Counted from the first letter of the stretch, positions 17,154 to 27,087 are shown. The stretch is 64,000 nt of DNA from Actinomyces urinae (GCF_900119695.1 NZ_LT632547.1:1178001-1242000), one strand, 5' to 3'. Numbers and translations: made by a program. Notes: generated by a model not told the origin, from the letters alone.

Positions 17154-17696
17154 ATGGATATTCATGACGGCACTCCTCGGATGGGTGTTCCGCGTCCCCC
17201 GCGCCGCCATTTTGCGGTACGTGGGTTTAGGGTGAGCGCGCGGCATTTGCCGGTTGTGGATGAGACGTCAGCTGGCGGTCTTGTGATTAAGGTGCGCGAG
17301 GGCGTTCCGTGGGTGGCGGTGATTGCGCGCCGCAATCGGGCGGGCAATATCGAGTGGTGTTTACCGAAGGGCCATCTTGAACGCGGCGAGTCGGCGGAAG
17401 AGGCAGCGGTTCGCGAGATTACTGAGGAAACTGGCATTACGGGCCGGTTGGTGACGGGTTTGACGTCGATTGATTACTGGTTTTCTACGGGGGATCGTCG
17501 GGTACATAAGGTAGTGCACCATTATTTGTTTGAGTACGTGTCCGGCGAGGTTACCGTGGAGAACGATCCGGATCAGGAGGCCGAGGACGCTGCCTGGTTC
17601 CCGTTGGATAAGGTTTCTCGAATGTTGGCGTATCCAAATGAGCGGCGCGTGGTGGCAATCGCGTTGGATTTGCTGTACCCAGAGGCGAACGTGTGA
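17154..17696 (+). CDS. Nudix hydrolase (MutT4-like)
   Basis: This 180-residue protein has a complete nudix box: it starts at [16 protein letters not shown], continues to EETG, and matches GX5EX7REUXEEXGU. It probably hydrolyses a nucleoside diphosphate derivative. Position next to cca and before DUF6049-murJ matches Rv3908 (mutT4) of Mycobacterium tuberculosis. The first 30 residues are Arg/Pro-rich and outside the fold, so a later start is possible. Its stop overlaps the GTG of the next gene (GTGA). Confidence 0.88.
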   Translation: MDIHDGTPRMGVPRPPRRHFAVRGFRVSARHLPVVDETSAGGLVIKVREGVPWVAVIARRNRAGNIEWCLPKGHLERGESAEEAAVREITEETGITGRLVTGLTSIDYWFSTGDRRVHKVVHHYLFEYVSGEVTVENDPDQEAEDAAWFPLDKVSRMLAYPNERRVVAIALDLLYPEANV

Positions 17697-19735
17697 GCGG
17701 GCGTTTTAGAGGCGTTGCGGTTTTGCTGGCGGGAGCTTTGGTTTCCGCGATTTGCGGCGTTTTTGGGGGTTTCGAGGCGGTGGCAGCCCCTGCCGCCCCC
17801 GAGTCCGAGTACATCGTGGAGATTGATGATCTGGCGCCTCGTGTGGTGACGAATCAGAAAAGTGTGAAGGTTTCGGGCACGGTTAGTTTTGGGAAGGCGC
17901 AAAGCGAGGCGACCTTGAGCGTGTTTGTACGCGCGGATTCGATGGTGACGGTAGCAGATGCGAAGGCGTATTTGGAGGACTTCAATTTCGCGGGTGATTT
18001 TGTTGCTTCTGCGACGTTGAAGGATGTAAAGGCGGGCACGCCAACTCCGTTCTCAATTTCTATCCCGGCGGACGATTTGCCGTTCTATACCCCGTTTTTT
18101 TGGGGTCCAAGAGGCATTGAGGTGCGGGCTGAGGCAGAAGGTCATGTGGCCTCGGACAGGTCTTTGTTGCTGTGGGATTCGGGTTACGAGGTCCAGCCTT
18201 TGAACCTGTCTGTGGTCAGTTCAATTGCTATGGGCGTGGATGAAACTGACCAGGGGGTTAGGGCGACGAATACACCTGCCGAGCAGGTCCGTGTGGTGCA
18301 GAGTTTGGCTGGAGTTGAGGGCGTGACGCTTGCGGTTGGAGCGGGTTTGCTTGAGCAGGAGGATTTCGTTCAGGGCCTGGTGAAGGCGGGTGCGGGTCCG
18401 GTGATTTCGTTGCCGGCGGCTGATGCGGATGTGACTGGTATTGCTCATCTTTCGCAACGTTCACAGATTGTGCAGTTGGTGCAAGATTCGAAGTCGGCAG
18501 CAAATCTGCCGGTGGCACACGGGGCCGGTTTGCAGATTTTAGATGACTTTGTTGTGCCCGAGGTGGAAGAGCTTGACCGCCCGGTTGTGGATTTGTGGGC
18601 CAATCAGACGGTTGTGAGCACAGGCCAGGGTCTGACGCCTTTGGATGTCCTAACTTATGACCCGTCCGCGTGGTCTCGCTACGACGCGCAGACCGGTCTT
18701 GCGGTGAACGAAGAAGAGCCCGGCACGGACGTCTTGCTTGCACACAATGCGTTGTCGGATCTCCTTTCTTCTTCCGCTACTTCTAAGGCCGATGAGCTGG
18801 ATGTTCAGCAGATGATTCGTTCTACCACAGCGATTATTACGCGCCAGTTGCCTAACCAGTCACGCACCGTGCTGGCTTTGACGCAGCGTAATCCGGATAG
18901 CGAGGTCACCGTGGCCCGGGTGAAGGCGGCGTTGGGAGACCGTTGGGTAAATCCAATCTCGGTAGCGGACGTGAAAGACATGTCAGGTATGCCCGAGCCA
19001 CGCACTACCCTGCCAGATCTGGTTCCTTCTGCGGGTGGCATCACGGACGCGGAGGTTAGTTCTCTATACGAAGCGATTGAGTCTACGGCCGCAATGACTT
19101 CAGCGCTGGAGGATTCGACAGGCACTGTTGCAGAGCAGCGCTCCCGCGTGTTGCTGGCAACGTCTTTGGCGTTGCGGGAACAGCCAGATTTGCGCGCGCG
19201 GTTGATTAAGGGAGTGAATGAAGAAGCCGAGGCGCTGGCTACGTCCGTCAAGGTTGAGCAGTCTGCCCCCATCAACCTGTTGGATCGCAAGGCGCATTTG
19301 CCCGTACGGGTTAGTTCGGCGCTTGATGAGCCGGTGAATGTGGTTGTGGAGCTGGTTTCACCTGATCCGCGCCTGCAGATCGAGAAGAGTGTTGATGTCA
19401 GTGTGCCAGCGCACGGCTCATCGGTGGCGGAGATTCCGGTTCGGGCAATTGGTTCGGGTAATGTTGCCGTTCAGGTTAAGGTGAAGGGTCCAAATGACCT
19501 CGTAATCGATGATGCGGCGCGGCTACAGATTCGCGTTCGCGCGGAATGGGAGTCTATGGGTACGCTCATTCTCTCGATTGCCTTGGCGCTTTTGCTGGCG
19601 GCGGGGATTTGGCGCACTATTAGGCGAGGCCGCCGCGTGGATATCGCCGAGGAAGACGCAAGCGGCGGTTTGGAAACACCGCATGTGAACGAGGGTGCGC
19701 CTACTGATTTGAGTTTGGGAGGACATGATGAGTGA
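17693..19735 (+). CDS. DUF6049 family secreted/membrane protein (Rv3909-like)
   Basis: This 680-residue protein has an N-terminal signal sequence (about 5-30, ending AVAAPAAP), a large extracellular region with Ig-like beta segments near both ends, one C-terminal membrane span (about 622-642) and a short charged cytoplasmic tail. The family is found before murJ throughout actinobacteria; a role in envelope assembly together with the lipid II flippase is plausible but unproven. The start is a GTG coupled to the nudix stop, and its end overlaps murJ by 11 bases. Confidence 0.85.
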   Translation: MSGRFRGVAVLLAGALVSAICGVFGGFEAVAAPAAPESEYIVEIDDLAPRVVTNQKSVKVSGTVSFGKAQSEATLSVFVRADSMVTVADAKAYLEDFNFAGDFVASATLKDVKAGTPTPFSISIPADDLPFYTPFFWGPRGIEVRAEAEGHVASDRSLLLWDSGYEVQPLNLSVVSSIAMGVDETDQGVRATNTPAEQVRVVQSLAGVEGVTLAVGAGLLEQEDFVQGLVKAGAGPVISLPAADADVTGIAHLSQRSQIVQLVQDSKSAANLPVAHGAGLQILDDFVVPEVEELDRPVVDLWANQTVVSTGQGLTPLDVLTYDPSAWSRYDAQTGLAVNEEEPGTDVLLAHNALSDLLSSSATSKADELDVQQMIRSTTAIITRQLPNQSRTVLALTQRNPDSEVTVARVKAALGDRWVNPISVADVKDMSGMPEPRTTLPDLVPSAGGITDAEVSSLYEAIESTAAMTSALEDSTGTVAEQRSRVLLATSLALREQPDLRARLIKGVNEEAEALATSVKVEQSAPINLLDRKAHLPVRVSSALDEPVNVVVELVSPDPRLQIEKSVDVSVPAHGSSVAEIPVRAIGSGNVAVQVKVKGPNDLVIDDAARLQIRVRAEWESMGTLILSIALALLLAAGIWRTIRRGRRVDIAEEDASGGLETPHVNEGAPTDLSLGGHDE

Positions 19736-21473
19736 GGCCGAGTTGGCTGGCGATCACGATCAGCCGGTGGGTGATCCGAAAGAGTCCTCCCTGTTTAGGT
19801 CTTCGGCGATAATGGCGCTGGGCACCACTTTTTCACGAGGGCTTGGCTTTTTGCGTACTGCGTTGCTTCTGGCCGCGTTGGGTGCGGCGGGGGCGAATGA
19901 TGCGTTTAACGTAGCGAATACGTTGCCCAACGTGGTGTTTAACCTGTTGGCAGCGGGTTTGCTGGATGCGATTCTGGTGCCGCAGATTGTGCGGGCATTT
20001 AAGACGAGGTCTGGCTCGGACTACGTGAATCGCCTGTTGACGCTGGCTGGCTTGATCATGTTCAGCATCACGATAGTGATGGTTGCGGCCGCAGGCATAT
20101 TGGTGAATTTGACAGCTGGTTTGATGGCTCCGGCGTGGAAGTCGCTGGCAATAGTGTTTGCCATTTGGTGTCTGCCCCAGATTTTCTTTTACGGCATATA
20201 TGCCCTCCTGGGCGAATTTTTGAACGCGCGCGGCATTTTTGGCCCCTATATGTGGACACCGGCGGTTAATAATGTGATCGCAATTATCGGCTTGATCGTG
20301 TTCATTGCGGTGTACGGTGCGGCCTCGGATGTGAATGACCCGTCGGTTTGGGATTTCCAACGAACGGCGCTTTTGGCGGGGCCGGCAACGTTGGGTGTGA
20401 TTGCGCAGGCGCTGCTGTTGATTATCCCTCTCCGGCGCGCAGGTGTGCGGTTGCGGTTGGATTTTCATTTCCGAGGCACCGGCTTGCGCCGAGCGTCAAA
20501 GATTGCGGGCTGGGTGTTCGCAACCCTAGTTGTGGGCCAAGTGGGATACCTGTCTACGTCGAACATCGCAGCAGCAGCTAACGCGTGGAGTACGCAAACC
20601 GGTGTTTTTGCGGCATCCACTGCGGCACTGGGCATTACGTTTACGGTGTATATGCTCCCTCAATCGATAGTTTCGGTTTCGATTGCTACAGCGCTGTTTA
20701 CAAAGATCGCGTCGGCGGCCGCTGATGGCGACCAGGAGAGCATGGTGCGCAATTATCAGATTGGCGTGCGCTCATCACTGTTGTTGACGATGTGGATGGC
20801 AGCGATTCTGGGTGCGGCGGCGATCCCGGTTTTCCAAATTCTGGGGCCTTCTAACGCGATTTCAGAGATGGTTGCGTACGCGAACGCTCTGGTGATTATT
20901 TTGCCGGGCCTTGCGGGCGCCGTGGTGGTTATTTTCAGCCAACGCGTTTTTTATTCGATGGAGGACGGCAGGCCCGTCTTTTACACGGTGCTTTGGCCAA
21001 CGCTCGGCCAGGTGGTTTTAGGCTGGGCATTGATGATGTTCCTCCCTCCGGTGTACTGGCTGTTTGGGGCGCTATTTGCCGAGACTGTCTCGCGCATTGT
21101 GCAAGGTGTTTTGTCGACGTATTTTGTTCGCGCCAGGTTGCCGCAGGCAAATCCGTGGGTGGTCGTCGGCGATATGGTGAAGTATGGCGCGATAGCGGTT
21201 GGAGCTGGCCTGCTAGGTATGGGGGCGCTACATTTTGTGGGAGCGTTTGACACTTCAAGCACGGTAACGGGCGCAATTTGGGGTGGCCTCTGGCGTGCGG
21301 TTCTGGTGGCCGTGGTGGTGAGCGTCGGATACTTCTCGCTCATAGCAACGCTTGATCGCCAAAATTTCCAGACCGCTTTAGGGATGTTGGGCTCGCGAAT
21401 CCCATATTTCCGAAGGTTTGCATCCGAGGGGGCAGCTCCGGGCGGCGGTGAAGGCTTCACCGACAACGGGTAG
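19725..21473 (+). CDS. murJ: Lipid II flippase MurJ (MviN)
   Basis: This 582-residue integral membrane protein of the MOP superfamily has about 14 predicted spans and the N-terminal SSAIMALGTTFSRGLGFLRT motif. It should flip lipid II to the outer face for peptidoglycan synthesis. Two ATGs occur in tandem (19725 and 19728) after GGGAGGAC. Unlike mycobacterial MviN it has no C-terminal pseudokinase: it ends after the membrane domain with a short Gly-rich tail. The next gene may hold what is left of that module. Confidence 0.93.
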   Translation: MMSEAELAGDHDQPVGDPKESSLFRSSAIMALGTTFSRGLGFLRTALLLAALGAAGANDAFNVANTLPNVVFNLLAAGLLDAILVPQIVRAFKTRSGSDYVNRLLTLAGLIMFSITIVMVAAAGILVNLTAGLMAPAWKSLAIVFAIWCLPQIFFYGIYALLGEFLNARGIFGPYMWTPAVNNVIAIIGLIVFIAVYGAASDVNDPSVWDFQRTALLAGPATLGVIAQALLLIIPLRRAGVRLRLDFHFRGTGLRRASKIAGWVFATLVVGQVGYLSTSNIAAAANAWSTQTGVFAASTAALGITFTVYMLPQSIVSVSIATALFTKIASAAADGDQESMVRNYQIGVRSSLLLTMWMAAILGAAAIPVFQILGPSNAISEMVAYANALVIILPGLAGAVVVIFSQRVFYSMEDGRPVFYTVLWPTLGQVVLGWALMMFLPPVYWLFGALFAETVSRIVQGVLSTYFVRARLPQANPWVVVGDMVKYGAIAVGAGLLGMGALHFVGAFDTSSTVTGAIWGGLWRAVLVAVVVSVGYFSLIATLDRQNFQTALGMLGSRIPYFRRFASEGAAPGGGEGFTDNG

Positions 21474-21611
21474 CCCCGCGTGCCGTTCTAACTGAGGATC
21501 TGACTTGCTAGAGCCCCACTGCTGGCGGGTTTTGAGCGACACTGGGCGGCGGCGCGGGCTTGCTCTACGCACGTGTATTAGTCTTGCAGTTGATGTTATT
21601 GAGGGGGCTCT

Positions 21612-23228
21612 ATGTCTAAAGACGATCTTGGGTCGAATGAGGATTTCGATTCTGAGCAGGATCGCGGCGATCAGTTTACGCCGGAGCAGACCAGTGGATC
21701 TTTTGATGCCCTGCTTGAGGATTTGAACGAGAAAATGGTTTCAGGTCGCTTGGCGAGTCGTTTGCGCAACTCCATTTCGCGGACAGGACGACGCGGCAAG
21801 GAAACTTCAGAGACTGATGAAGATCTGAATGGCAACGCGCCCGCCTCCGATGATGAGGCGCCCGATGCGCACATCGAGGACAACGACGCTAACGAAGGCT
21901 CGGATGATACGCGAAAATTCATCTCATCTTTGGACGAGCGTTTCCCCAGCGTGCGCTCGCCGAAAATGCCCCCTCCACCCACACCTGAAGATGAAGCTCA
22001 GACTTCGGACTCTACTGAGGAAACTCAGGCAACGTCCGATTCGGATGATGATCTAGGCGAGGATTCCGTCGCCGATCATTCACTCACAGAAGAAACCAAG
22101 CATTTAGCAAATATTTCAAAAAGCTTTATTAAAGCGAAGGCTGCGAAGATTGCCGCAGCAGCGGCTGCGAGGGAAAACGCTCGCCGGGCCAAAGCGGAGT
22201 CCAAGCGCCTGGAAAAGCTTGCGAAGGAGGAGGAAGAGGAGCTTCTACAGCCCGTAGAAACCGGCTGGGGCAGTATCCTTGATGATGCCGTTTTTGACTT
22301 GGACATTTCCGAAAGTTCGTCCGCAGCTGCCAATTCTTCCAACGACGAGAGCGCGGCGCCGGTCTCGAAGAAGGACGAATCTGGCCGCGAGCGCTCTTCT
22401 ACGAGCATTCCGAAGGCAGCGCCAACAGGTGAACCGGTACGGATGGCTGGGGATACAGACAGCTTGAAGGCCGTCGATTCGGATTTGCCGAAGAAGGTTA
22501 GCTTCACGCGGCGTGGCTCCTCGATTATGAAACTGCCTTCGGGCACGCGGGTTATTCAAAACTCGATGCGTTCGGTTCGTTCCACTGTGGATGCTTTGAA
22601 CGAGGGGCAGAGTATCGACCCAACTCGGCCTACGATTGCGCTATTTGCGACGCTGATGGTGGCAGCAACGATCGTGTCACTAACTACGATGGCTGGCACG
22701 CACACGTTCTCTTCTTCGATTTTGAACATTGAGCCAAAGCCAACTGAAGTTGTTGAGGCTACGGAGGAGGCGCCGTCGGAAGCTCCTACTCCGCCGCCTG
22801 CGGGCGCACCCAAGATCGCTTCGATTGACGTTGTTTCATACAACAATGACGATGGTGACCACCCAGAATGGGCGCAATACCTGTTTGATGGGGATCAGTC
22901 CACGAGGTGGCAAACGCGCTACTTTGCCCAGCCCGAACTGCCTGAGGATAATCGCATTCGCCTGGTAATTCATTTGGAAGAAGAAAGCTCTGTTGAGAGC
23001 GTGAGCTTCCAGGGTCCGGTCGACGGCGGGCAAGTCGATCTGCGGGTTAATGATGGTTCGGATCCGTTTGCAACGCCCGTTTTGACGTCGTCGAAGATGG
23101 CTAAGACCACTACTCTCGCGCCTTCCGAACCCGCTGTGGGAACCACGGTGACGTTAGATTTCGTAGCTCTTCCCACGGATGACGAGGGGCAGTTCCGCGC
23201 AAAGATTGACGAGCTCACTCTCAACTAG
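21612..23228 (+). CDS. Acidic, single-span membrane protein with extracellular discoidin-like domain
   Basis: I do not recognise a named family over the full 538 residues. Residues 1-170 are acidic, rich in Ser, Asp and Glu, and probably disordered. An Ala/Lys/Glu-rich helix, likely a coiled coil, spans about 172-212. More disordered sequence follows, then a membrane span at about 340-362. The outer part has a Pro/Thr/Glu linker and a beta domain (about 395-538; YLFDGDQSTRWQTRYF) like F5/8-type discoidin folds. In many actinobacteria the gene after murJ encodes a protein-kinase-like protein with TM and such a domain; here no kinase motifs are visible. The ATG at 21612 follows GAGGGGG. Confidence 0.75.
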   Translation: MSKDDLGSNEDFDSEQDRGDQFTPEQTSGSFDALLEDLNEKMVSGRLASRLRNSISRTGRRGKETSETDEDLNGNAPASDDEAPDAHIEDNDANEGSDDTRKFISSLDERFPSVRSPKMPPPPTPEDEAQTSDSTEETQATSDSDDDLGEDSVADHSLTEETKHLANISKSFIKAKAAKIAAAAAARENARRAKAESKRLEKLAKEEEEELLQPVETGWGSILDDAVFDLDISESSSAAANSSNDESAAPVSKKDESGRERSSTSIPKAAPTGEPVRMAGDTDSLKAVDSDLPKKVSFTRRGSSIMKLPSGTRVIQNSMRSVRSTVDALNEGQSIDPTRPTIALFATLMVAATIVSLTTMAGTHTFSSSILNIEPKPTEVVEATEEAPSEAPTPPPAGAPKIASIDVVSYNNDDGDHPEWAQYLFDGDQSTRWQTRYFAQPELPEDNRIRLVIHLEEESSVESVSFQGPVDGGQVDLRVNDGSDPFATPVLTSSKMAKTTTLAPSEPAVGTTVTLDFVALPTDDEGQFRAKIDELTLN

Positions 23229-23274
23229 CCGTGAATCAACTCTCAAATAGACGGTCGTCGAGTTTTTATGCGCC

Positions 23275-23295
23275 GCGCGTGAAATATTTACGCGC
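23275..23295. promoter_or_regulatory. Palindrome upstream of trxB (possible operator)
   Basis: GCGCGT at 23275-23280 is mirrored by ACGCGC at 23290-23295, with AAATATTT in the centre. It lies about 70 bases before the trxB start and about 50 after the preceding stop. No terminator U-run follows. A redox-responsive regulator would make sense here, but none is identified. Confidence 0.3.
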
Positions 23296-23362
23296 ACGGA
23301 GCGGTTAGTTAGAGTGTTGTTGCGTGTAGGCCTTTTGTTTTGCACAGAAAGTTGTTTGTCTC

Positions 23363-24277
23363 ATGGTCCATGATCTGATCATTGTTGGTTCCGGTCCCGC
23401 TGGTTATACCGCAGCTATTTATGCATCGCGTGCGGGTTTGAAGCCGATTGTTTTTGCCGGCTCATTTACGGCTGGCGGAGCCCTCATGAACACCACCGAG
23501 GTGGAGAACTTCCCCGGTTTTCCCGAGGGAGTGATGGGTCCGGAGCTCATGGTAAAGATGCAGGAACAGGCCGAGAAGTTTGGTGCTGACGTGCGGATGG
23601 AGGACGTGGAGCGCCTTGACCTTTCAGAAGATGTGAAGGTTGTTGTTTCGGACGGCGAGGAGTTCCAGGCTCGCGCGGTGATTGTGGCGACGGGCGCCGC
23701 GTACCGCACGCTGGGTTTGGAGGGTGAGCAGACTTACGCTGGTCGCGGGGTTTCATACTGCGCTACGTGTGATGGTTTCTTCTTCCGCGATAAGCAGATT
23801 GCCGTTGTGGGCGGTGGTGATTCCGCTATGGAAGAGGCCCTGTTCTTGTCGCGGTTTGGCAAGGTTACGGTGATTCATCGTCGCGACGAGCTTCGCGCTT
23901 CGAAGATTTTGCAGGAGCGCGCGCTTGCGGATCCGAATATTTCGTTCGCGTGGAACTCTGTTGTTGTGGACATGAAGGGTGAGACGAGCCTGCAGAGTCT
24001 GATTCTTGAGGATACGGTTACGGGTGAGCGCCGCGAGCTTGACACTGACGGTCTGTTTATTGCTATCGGTCATGATCCGCGTACGGAACTGGTGAAGGAC
24101 CAGCTTGAGTTGGAAGGCGCCTACATCAAGGTGGCTGATCCCACTACGAACACTTCCGTTCCGGGCGTGTTTGCGTGTGGCGATGTTGCAGATCCCCGTT
24201 ATAGGCAGGCCATCACGGCTGCTGGTACGGGCGCGAAGGCCGCCCTTGATGTACAGCATTACCTGGAGAACCTGTAG
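23363..24277 (+). CDS. trxB: Thioredoxin-disulfide reductase
   Basis: This 304-residue flavoenzyme reduces thioredoxin with NADPH. It has the FAD motif GSGPAGYTAAIYASRAG, the redox-active CATC at about 135-138 (SYCATCDGFF), the NADPH motif GGGDSAMEEA and the C-terminal FACGDVADP. Length and domain order are normal. It forms a pair with trxA 30 bases downstream, in the place known from Mycobacterium (trxB2-trxC). Confidence 0.97.
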   Translation: MVHDLIIVGSGPAGYTAAIYASRAGLKPIVFAGSFTAGGALMNTTEVENFPGFPEGVMGPELMVKMQEQAEKFGADVRMEDVERLDLSEDVKVVVSDGEEFQARAVIVATGAAYRTLGLEGEQTYAGRGVSYCATCDGFFFRDKQIAVVGGGDSAMEEALFLSRFGKVTVIHRRDELRASKILQERALADPNISFAWNSVVVDMKGETSLQSLILEDTVTGERRELDTDGLFIAIGHDPRTELVKDQLELEGAYIKVADPTTNTSVPGVFACGDVADPRYRQAITAAGTGAKAALDVQHYLENL

Positions 24278-24307
24278 ATAGTTGTAACGCTTAGTTAGGG
24301 GTTAAGA

Positions 24308-24631
24308 ATGGCTGAGACAATCGAGGTTTCGGATGCCAATTTCGAAGACGCGGTGAAGAGCTCTGCGTTGCCGGTGCTGGTTGATTTTTGGGCGCCATGG
24401 TGCGGCCCATGCCAGCAGATGTCTCCGATTTTGGATGAGATTGCAAACGAACTTTCAGACAAGATTGTTGTTGGCAAGGTAAACGTCGATGATAATCCCA
24501 CGCTCGCCACGAAGTTCGGAATCGTTTCGATTCCTACAATGATCCTGTTTAAGGGCGGCGAAGCGGTCAAAACAATCGTTGGTGGTCGCGCGAAGGCCAA
24601 GCTGAAGGCCGATATCGAGTCTGGTTTGTAG
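24308..24631 (+). CDS. trxA: Thioredoxin
   Basis: This 107-residue thioredoxin has the active site WCGPC (about 32-36; WAPWCGPCQQM) and the cis-Pro loop SIPTM. It is a cytoplasmic dithiol reductant recycled by TrxB, encoded just upstream. Confidence 0.97.
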   Translation: MAETIEVSDANFEDAVKSSALPVLVDFWAPWCGPCQQMSPILDEIANELSDKIVVGKVNVDDNPTLATKFGIVSIPTMILFKGGEAVKTIVGGRAKAKLKADIESGL

Positions 24632-24734
24632 TTGCAGACCTGAAGCGCCGTCTTATTTTTGAGGTTTTTCTTTGGTTCCTTGTGATTTGGGTGGCACAAT
24701 CAAGAGATAAGAACTTTCCCTTCGCTTTGAAAGA

Positions 24735-26063
24735 TTGACTACATTGGTTGAACGTCCAGATCCGCATTCCGATTCAGGTACTTGGCTAGATCCCTGGCAC
24801 GGAGCGTATGCGGCGCGAGCTCATGGGTTGCGTTCGTCAGAAATCCGCGCTCTGTTTGCCGTGGTCTCGAGGCCAGAAGTAGTGTCTTTGGCTGGAGGCA
24901 TGCCAAACATTAAGGATTTGCCTCTGGATTCGTTGGCTGAGTCTGCTCGCACGCTCATTTCTCGTCACGGCGCGCAGGCTATGCAATACGGCTCGGGCCA
25001 GGGGTGGGAGGATCTTCGCCAGCGCATCACTGAGGTGATGACGTATGACGGTATTAATGCAGATCCTGATGATGTGGTTGTCACCACCGGTTCGCAGCAG
25101 GCTTTGGATCTGGTTTCTGAGATTTTCTTGGAGAAGGGCGACGTCGTGCTGGCGGAGGCTCCCTCGTATGTGGGCGCGCTCGGCACGTTCCGCGCGTACG
25201 AGGGCGAAGTTGTCCACGTGGACATGGACGAGGATGGCCTGATTCCCGAAGCTCTTGAAGAGATGATCCGCCACCTTCGCGCACAAGGGCGTCGGATTAA
25301 GTTCTTGTACACGATCCCGAATTTCCACAATCCGGCGGGCGTAACTCTTTCGGAGCAGCGCCGTCCTGTAATCGTCGAGATTTGTCGCCGCGAGCATATT
25401 TTGATTGTTGAGGACAATCCATACGGCCTGCTTGGGTTCGACTCGGATCCACTTCCAGCGCTACAGTCTTACAATCCCGAGGGCGTGGTTTATCTGGGCT
25501 CGTTCTCGAAGATGTTCGCTCCTGGTTTCAGGATCGGCTGGGCGCTTGCTCCGCACGCTATTCGCAACAAGCTGGTTTTAGCTTCGGAGTCTGCGATTCT
25601 TTCGCCGTCTATGGTTGGGCAGATGGCTATTGAACAGTATTTGTCTGATTATGACTGGTACGGCCAGGTTAAGGTTTACAGGCAGATGTACCGGGATCGT
25701 TGCAACGCGATGATGACCGCGTTGCAGGACTTCCTACCTGATTTGCAGTGGACCACTCCGAAGGGTGGTTTTTACACGTGGGTGACGTTGCCGGAGGGCC
25801 TGGATGCAAAGGCGATGCTTCCGCGCGCGGTCACAGGATTGGTCGCGTATGTTTCGGGTACGGCGTTTTACGCTGATGGCAGAGGGGGCGACCACATGAG
25901 GCTCTCGTTCTGTTATCCGCCGCCCGAGGAGATTCGTGAGGGCGTTAGCCGCCTGTCTCGCGTGATTAATGCGGAACGCGAGCTGGTTGAAATGTTTGGC
26001 ACAAATGATCGCGCAGAGTTGCCCGATGACGCGGTGTCAGCGCCGGCTCCAGATCAGGTTTAA
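24735..26063 (+). CDS. PLP-dependent aminotransferase (class I/II, 2-aminoadipate type)
   Basis: This 442-residue fold-type I enzyme has SLAGGMPN near the N-terminus, TGSQQALDLV for phosphate contact, the PNFHNPAG substrate/cofactor segment and the Schiff-base lysine in GSFSKMFAPGFRIGW (near residue 258). The sequence resembles the catalytic part of MocR regulators and LysN-like aminotransferases, but no DNA-binding domain is present. The amino acid substrate is not known. The start appears to be a TTG at 24735 after a weak GAAAGA site. Its place between trxA and the Ddl-like gene suggests a link to envelope amino acids. Confidence 0.85.
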   Translation: MTTLVERPDPHSDSGTWLDPWHGAYAARAHGLRSSEIRALFAVVSRPEVVSLAGGMPNIKDLPLDSLAESARTLISRHGAQAMQYGSGQGWEDLRQRITEVMTYDGINADPDDVVVTTGSQQALDLVSEIFLEKGDVVLAEAPSYVGALGTFRAYEGEVVHVDMDEDGLIPEALEEMIRHLRAQGRRIKFLYTIPNFHNPAGVTLSEQRRPVIVEICRREHILIVEDNPYGLLGFDSDPLPALQSYNPEGVVYLGSFSKMFAPGFRIGWALAPHAIRNKLVLASESAILSPSMVGQMAIEQYLSDYDWYGQVKVYRQMYRDRCNAMMTALQDFLPDLQWTTPKGGFYTWVTLPEGLDAKAMLPRAVTGLVAYVSGTAFYADGRGGDHMRLSFCYPPPEEIREGVSRLSRVINAERELVEMFGTNDRAELPDDAVSAPAPDQV

Positions 26064-26077
26064 GTAAGGAGATCGCT

Positions 26078-27034
26078 GTGTCTGAAGCTTTAAAGATTTT
26101 GGTTGTTTCTGGCGGTTTGACGCACGAGCGCGACGTTTCGCTACGGTCGGGGCGACGGGTGGCTACAGTACTTCGCCATGCCGGCCATACGGTTGAGGTT
26201 TGCGATCTGAATTCTCAGTTTTTACCTACGGTTGCTGAGTTCGAGCCGGATGTGGTGTGGCCACTGATTCACGGTTCAGTGGGCGAGGATGGCTCGGTTC
26301 AGGATCTTCTTGAGCTAATCTCATTCCCCTACGTGGGTTCCACAGCAGCTTCGTGTGCCTTGGCGTCTAGTAAGCCAACAGCTAAGTCTTTGGCGCGGTT
26401 GAGCGGGGTGAGGACTCCAAGGTGGCTATCACTCAAGCAGGCTTTGTTCCGCCAGGTGGGAGCCCCCGCAATCATCCAGTCGATTGAAAATAATGAAGCC
26501 GGGCTTACTTTCCCTCTGATAGTGAAGCCTTCGGATGGTGGCTCTGCGCTTGGTCTGTCAAAGGTTTTCAACGAGGAGGAGCTCCGCTCGGCGATGGTTG
26601 ATGCTTTCGCCTACGGAGACACCGTGATGGTTGAGCAGTTCGTTCCGGGCAAGGAAATCGCGGTTTCGGTGCTTGATCTTGGCGAGCCGGTGGCGCTACC
26701 TCCGGTAGAGATCGAAACTGATGACGGCAGGTACGATTATGACGCCCGCTACAACACGGGTCGATCTAAGTTTTTTGTACCCGCTCGTCTTTCCGAGGAG
26801 GAGCTAGCAGCTGTAAGCGATGTAGCGTTGGGAGTCCATAAGACTGTGGGAATGCGGCACTTGTCGCGTATTGATCTCATCCTTGGTGAAGACGGCACGG
26901 TCTGGTTCATTGACGCCAACGTGAGCCCGGGTATGACGGACACTTCCCTATTCCCGCTTGCCGCTGAGGAACACGGAAGTCTTAGCGATGTATTGGAAGA
27001 TATAGCGCTGTACGCGGCGAGTAATCGGGACTAG
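26078..27034 (+). CDS. D-Ala-D-Ala ligase-like ATP-grasp protein
   Basis: This 318-residue ATP-grasp enzyme has the Ddl N-terminal pattern HGSVGEDGS, the ATP-binding segment KPSDGGSALGLSKV and the C-terminal DANVSPGMTDTS. In classical Ddl the last motif reads E-x-N-x-x-P-G-M-T and the ATP segment has GSS; here these are D-A-N and GGSA. It may be a ddl paralogue that joins other amino acids. The start is GTG with TAAGGAG upstream. It follows the aminotransferase by 15 bases. Confidence 0.75.
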   Translation: MSEALKILVVSGGLTHERDVSLRSGRRVATVLRHAGHTVEVCDLNSQFLPTVAEFEPDVVWPLIHGSVGEDGSVQDLLELISFPYVGSTAASCALASSKPTAKSLARLSGVRTPRWLSLKQALFRQVGAPAIIQSIENNEAGLTFPLIVKPSDGGSALGLSKVFNEEELRSAMVDAFAYGDTVMVEQFVPGKEIAVSVLDLGEPVALPPVEIETDDGRYDYDARYNTGRSKFFVPARLSEEELAAVSDVALGVHKTVGMRHLSRIDLILGEDGTVWFIDANVSPGMTDTSLFPLAAEEHGSLSDVLEDIALYAASNRD

Positions 27035-27057
27035 GACCTGATGTAACACTTCTCTTT

Positions 27058-27084
27058 CTGGTCAGCTCTTTAAGGGCTGGCCAG
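27058..27084 (+). terminator. Weak hairpin terminator after the ATP-grasp gene
   Basis: CTGGTCAGC (27058-27066) pairs with GCTGGCCAG (27076-27084) with one G-U pair. The following AATTGTTTC is only partly U-rich and already belongs to the first parS site. Confidence 0.45.
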
Positions 27085-27087
27085 AAT

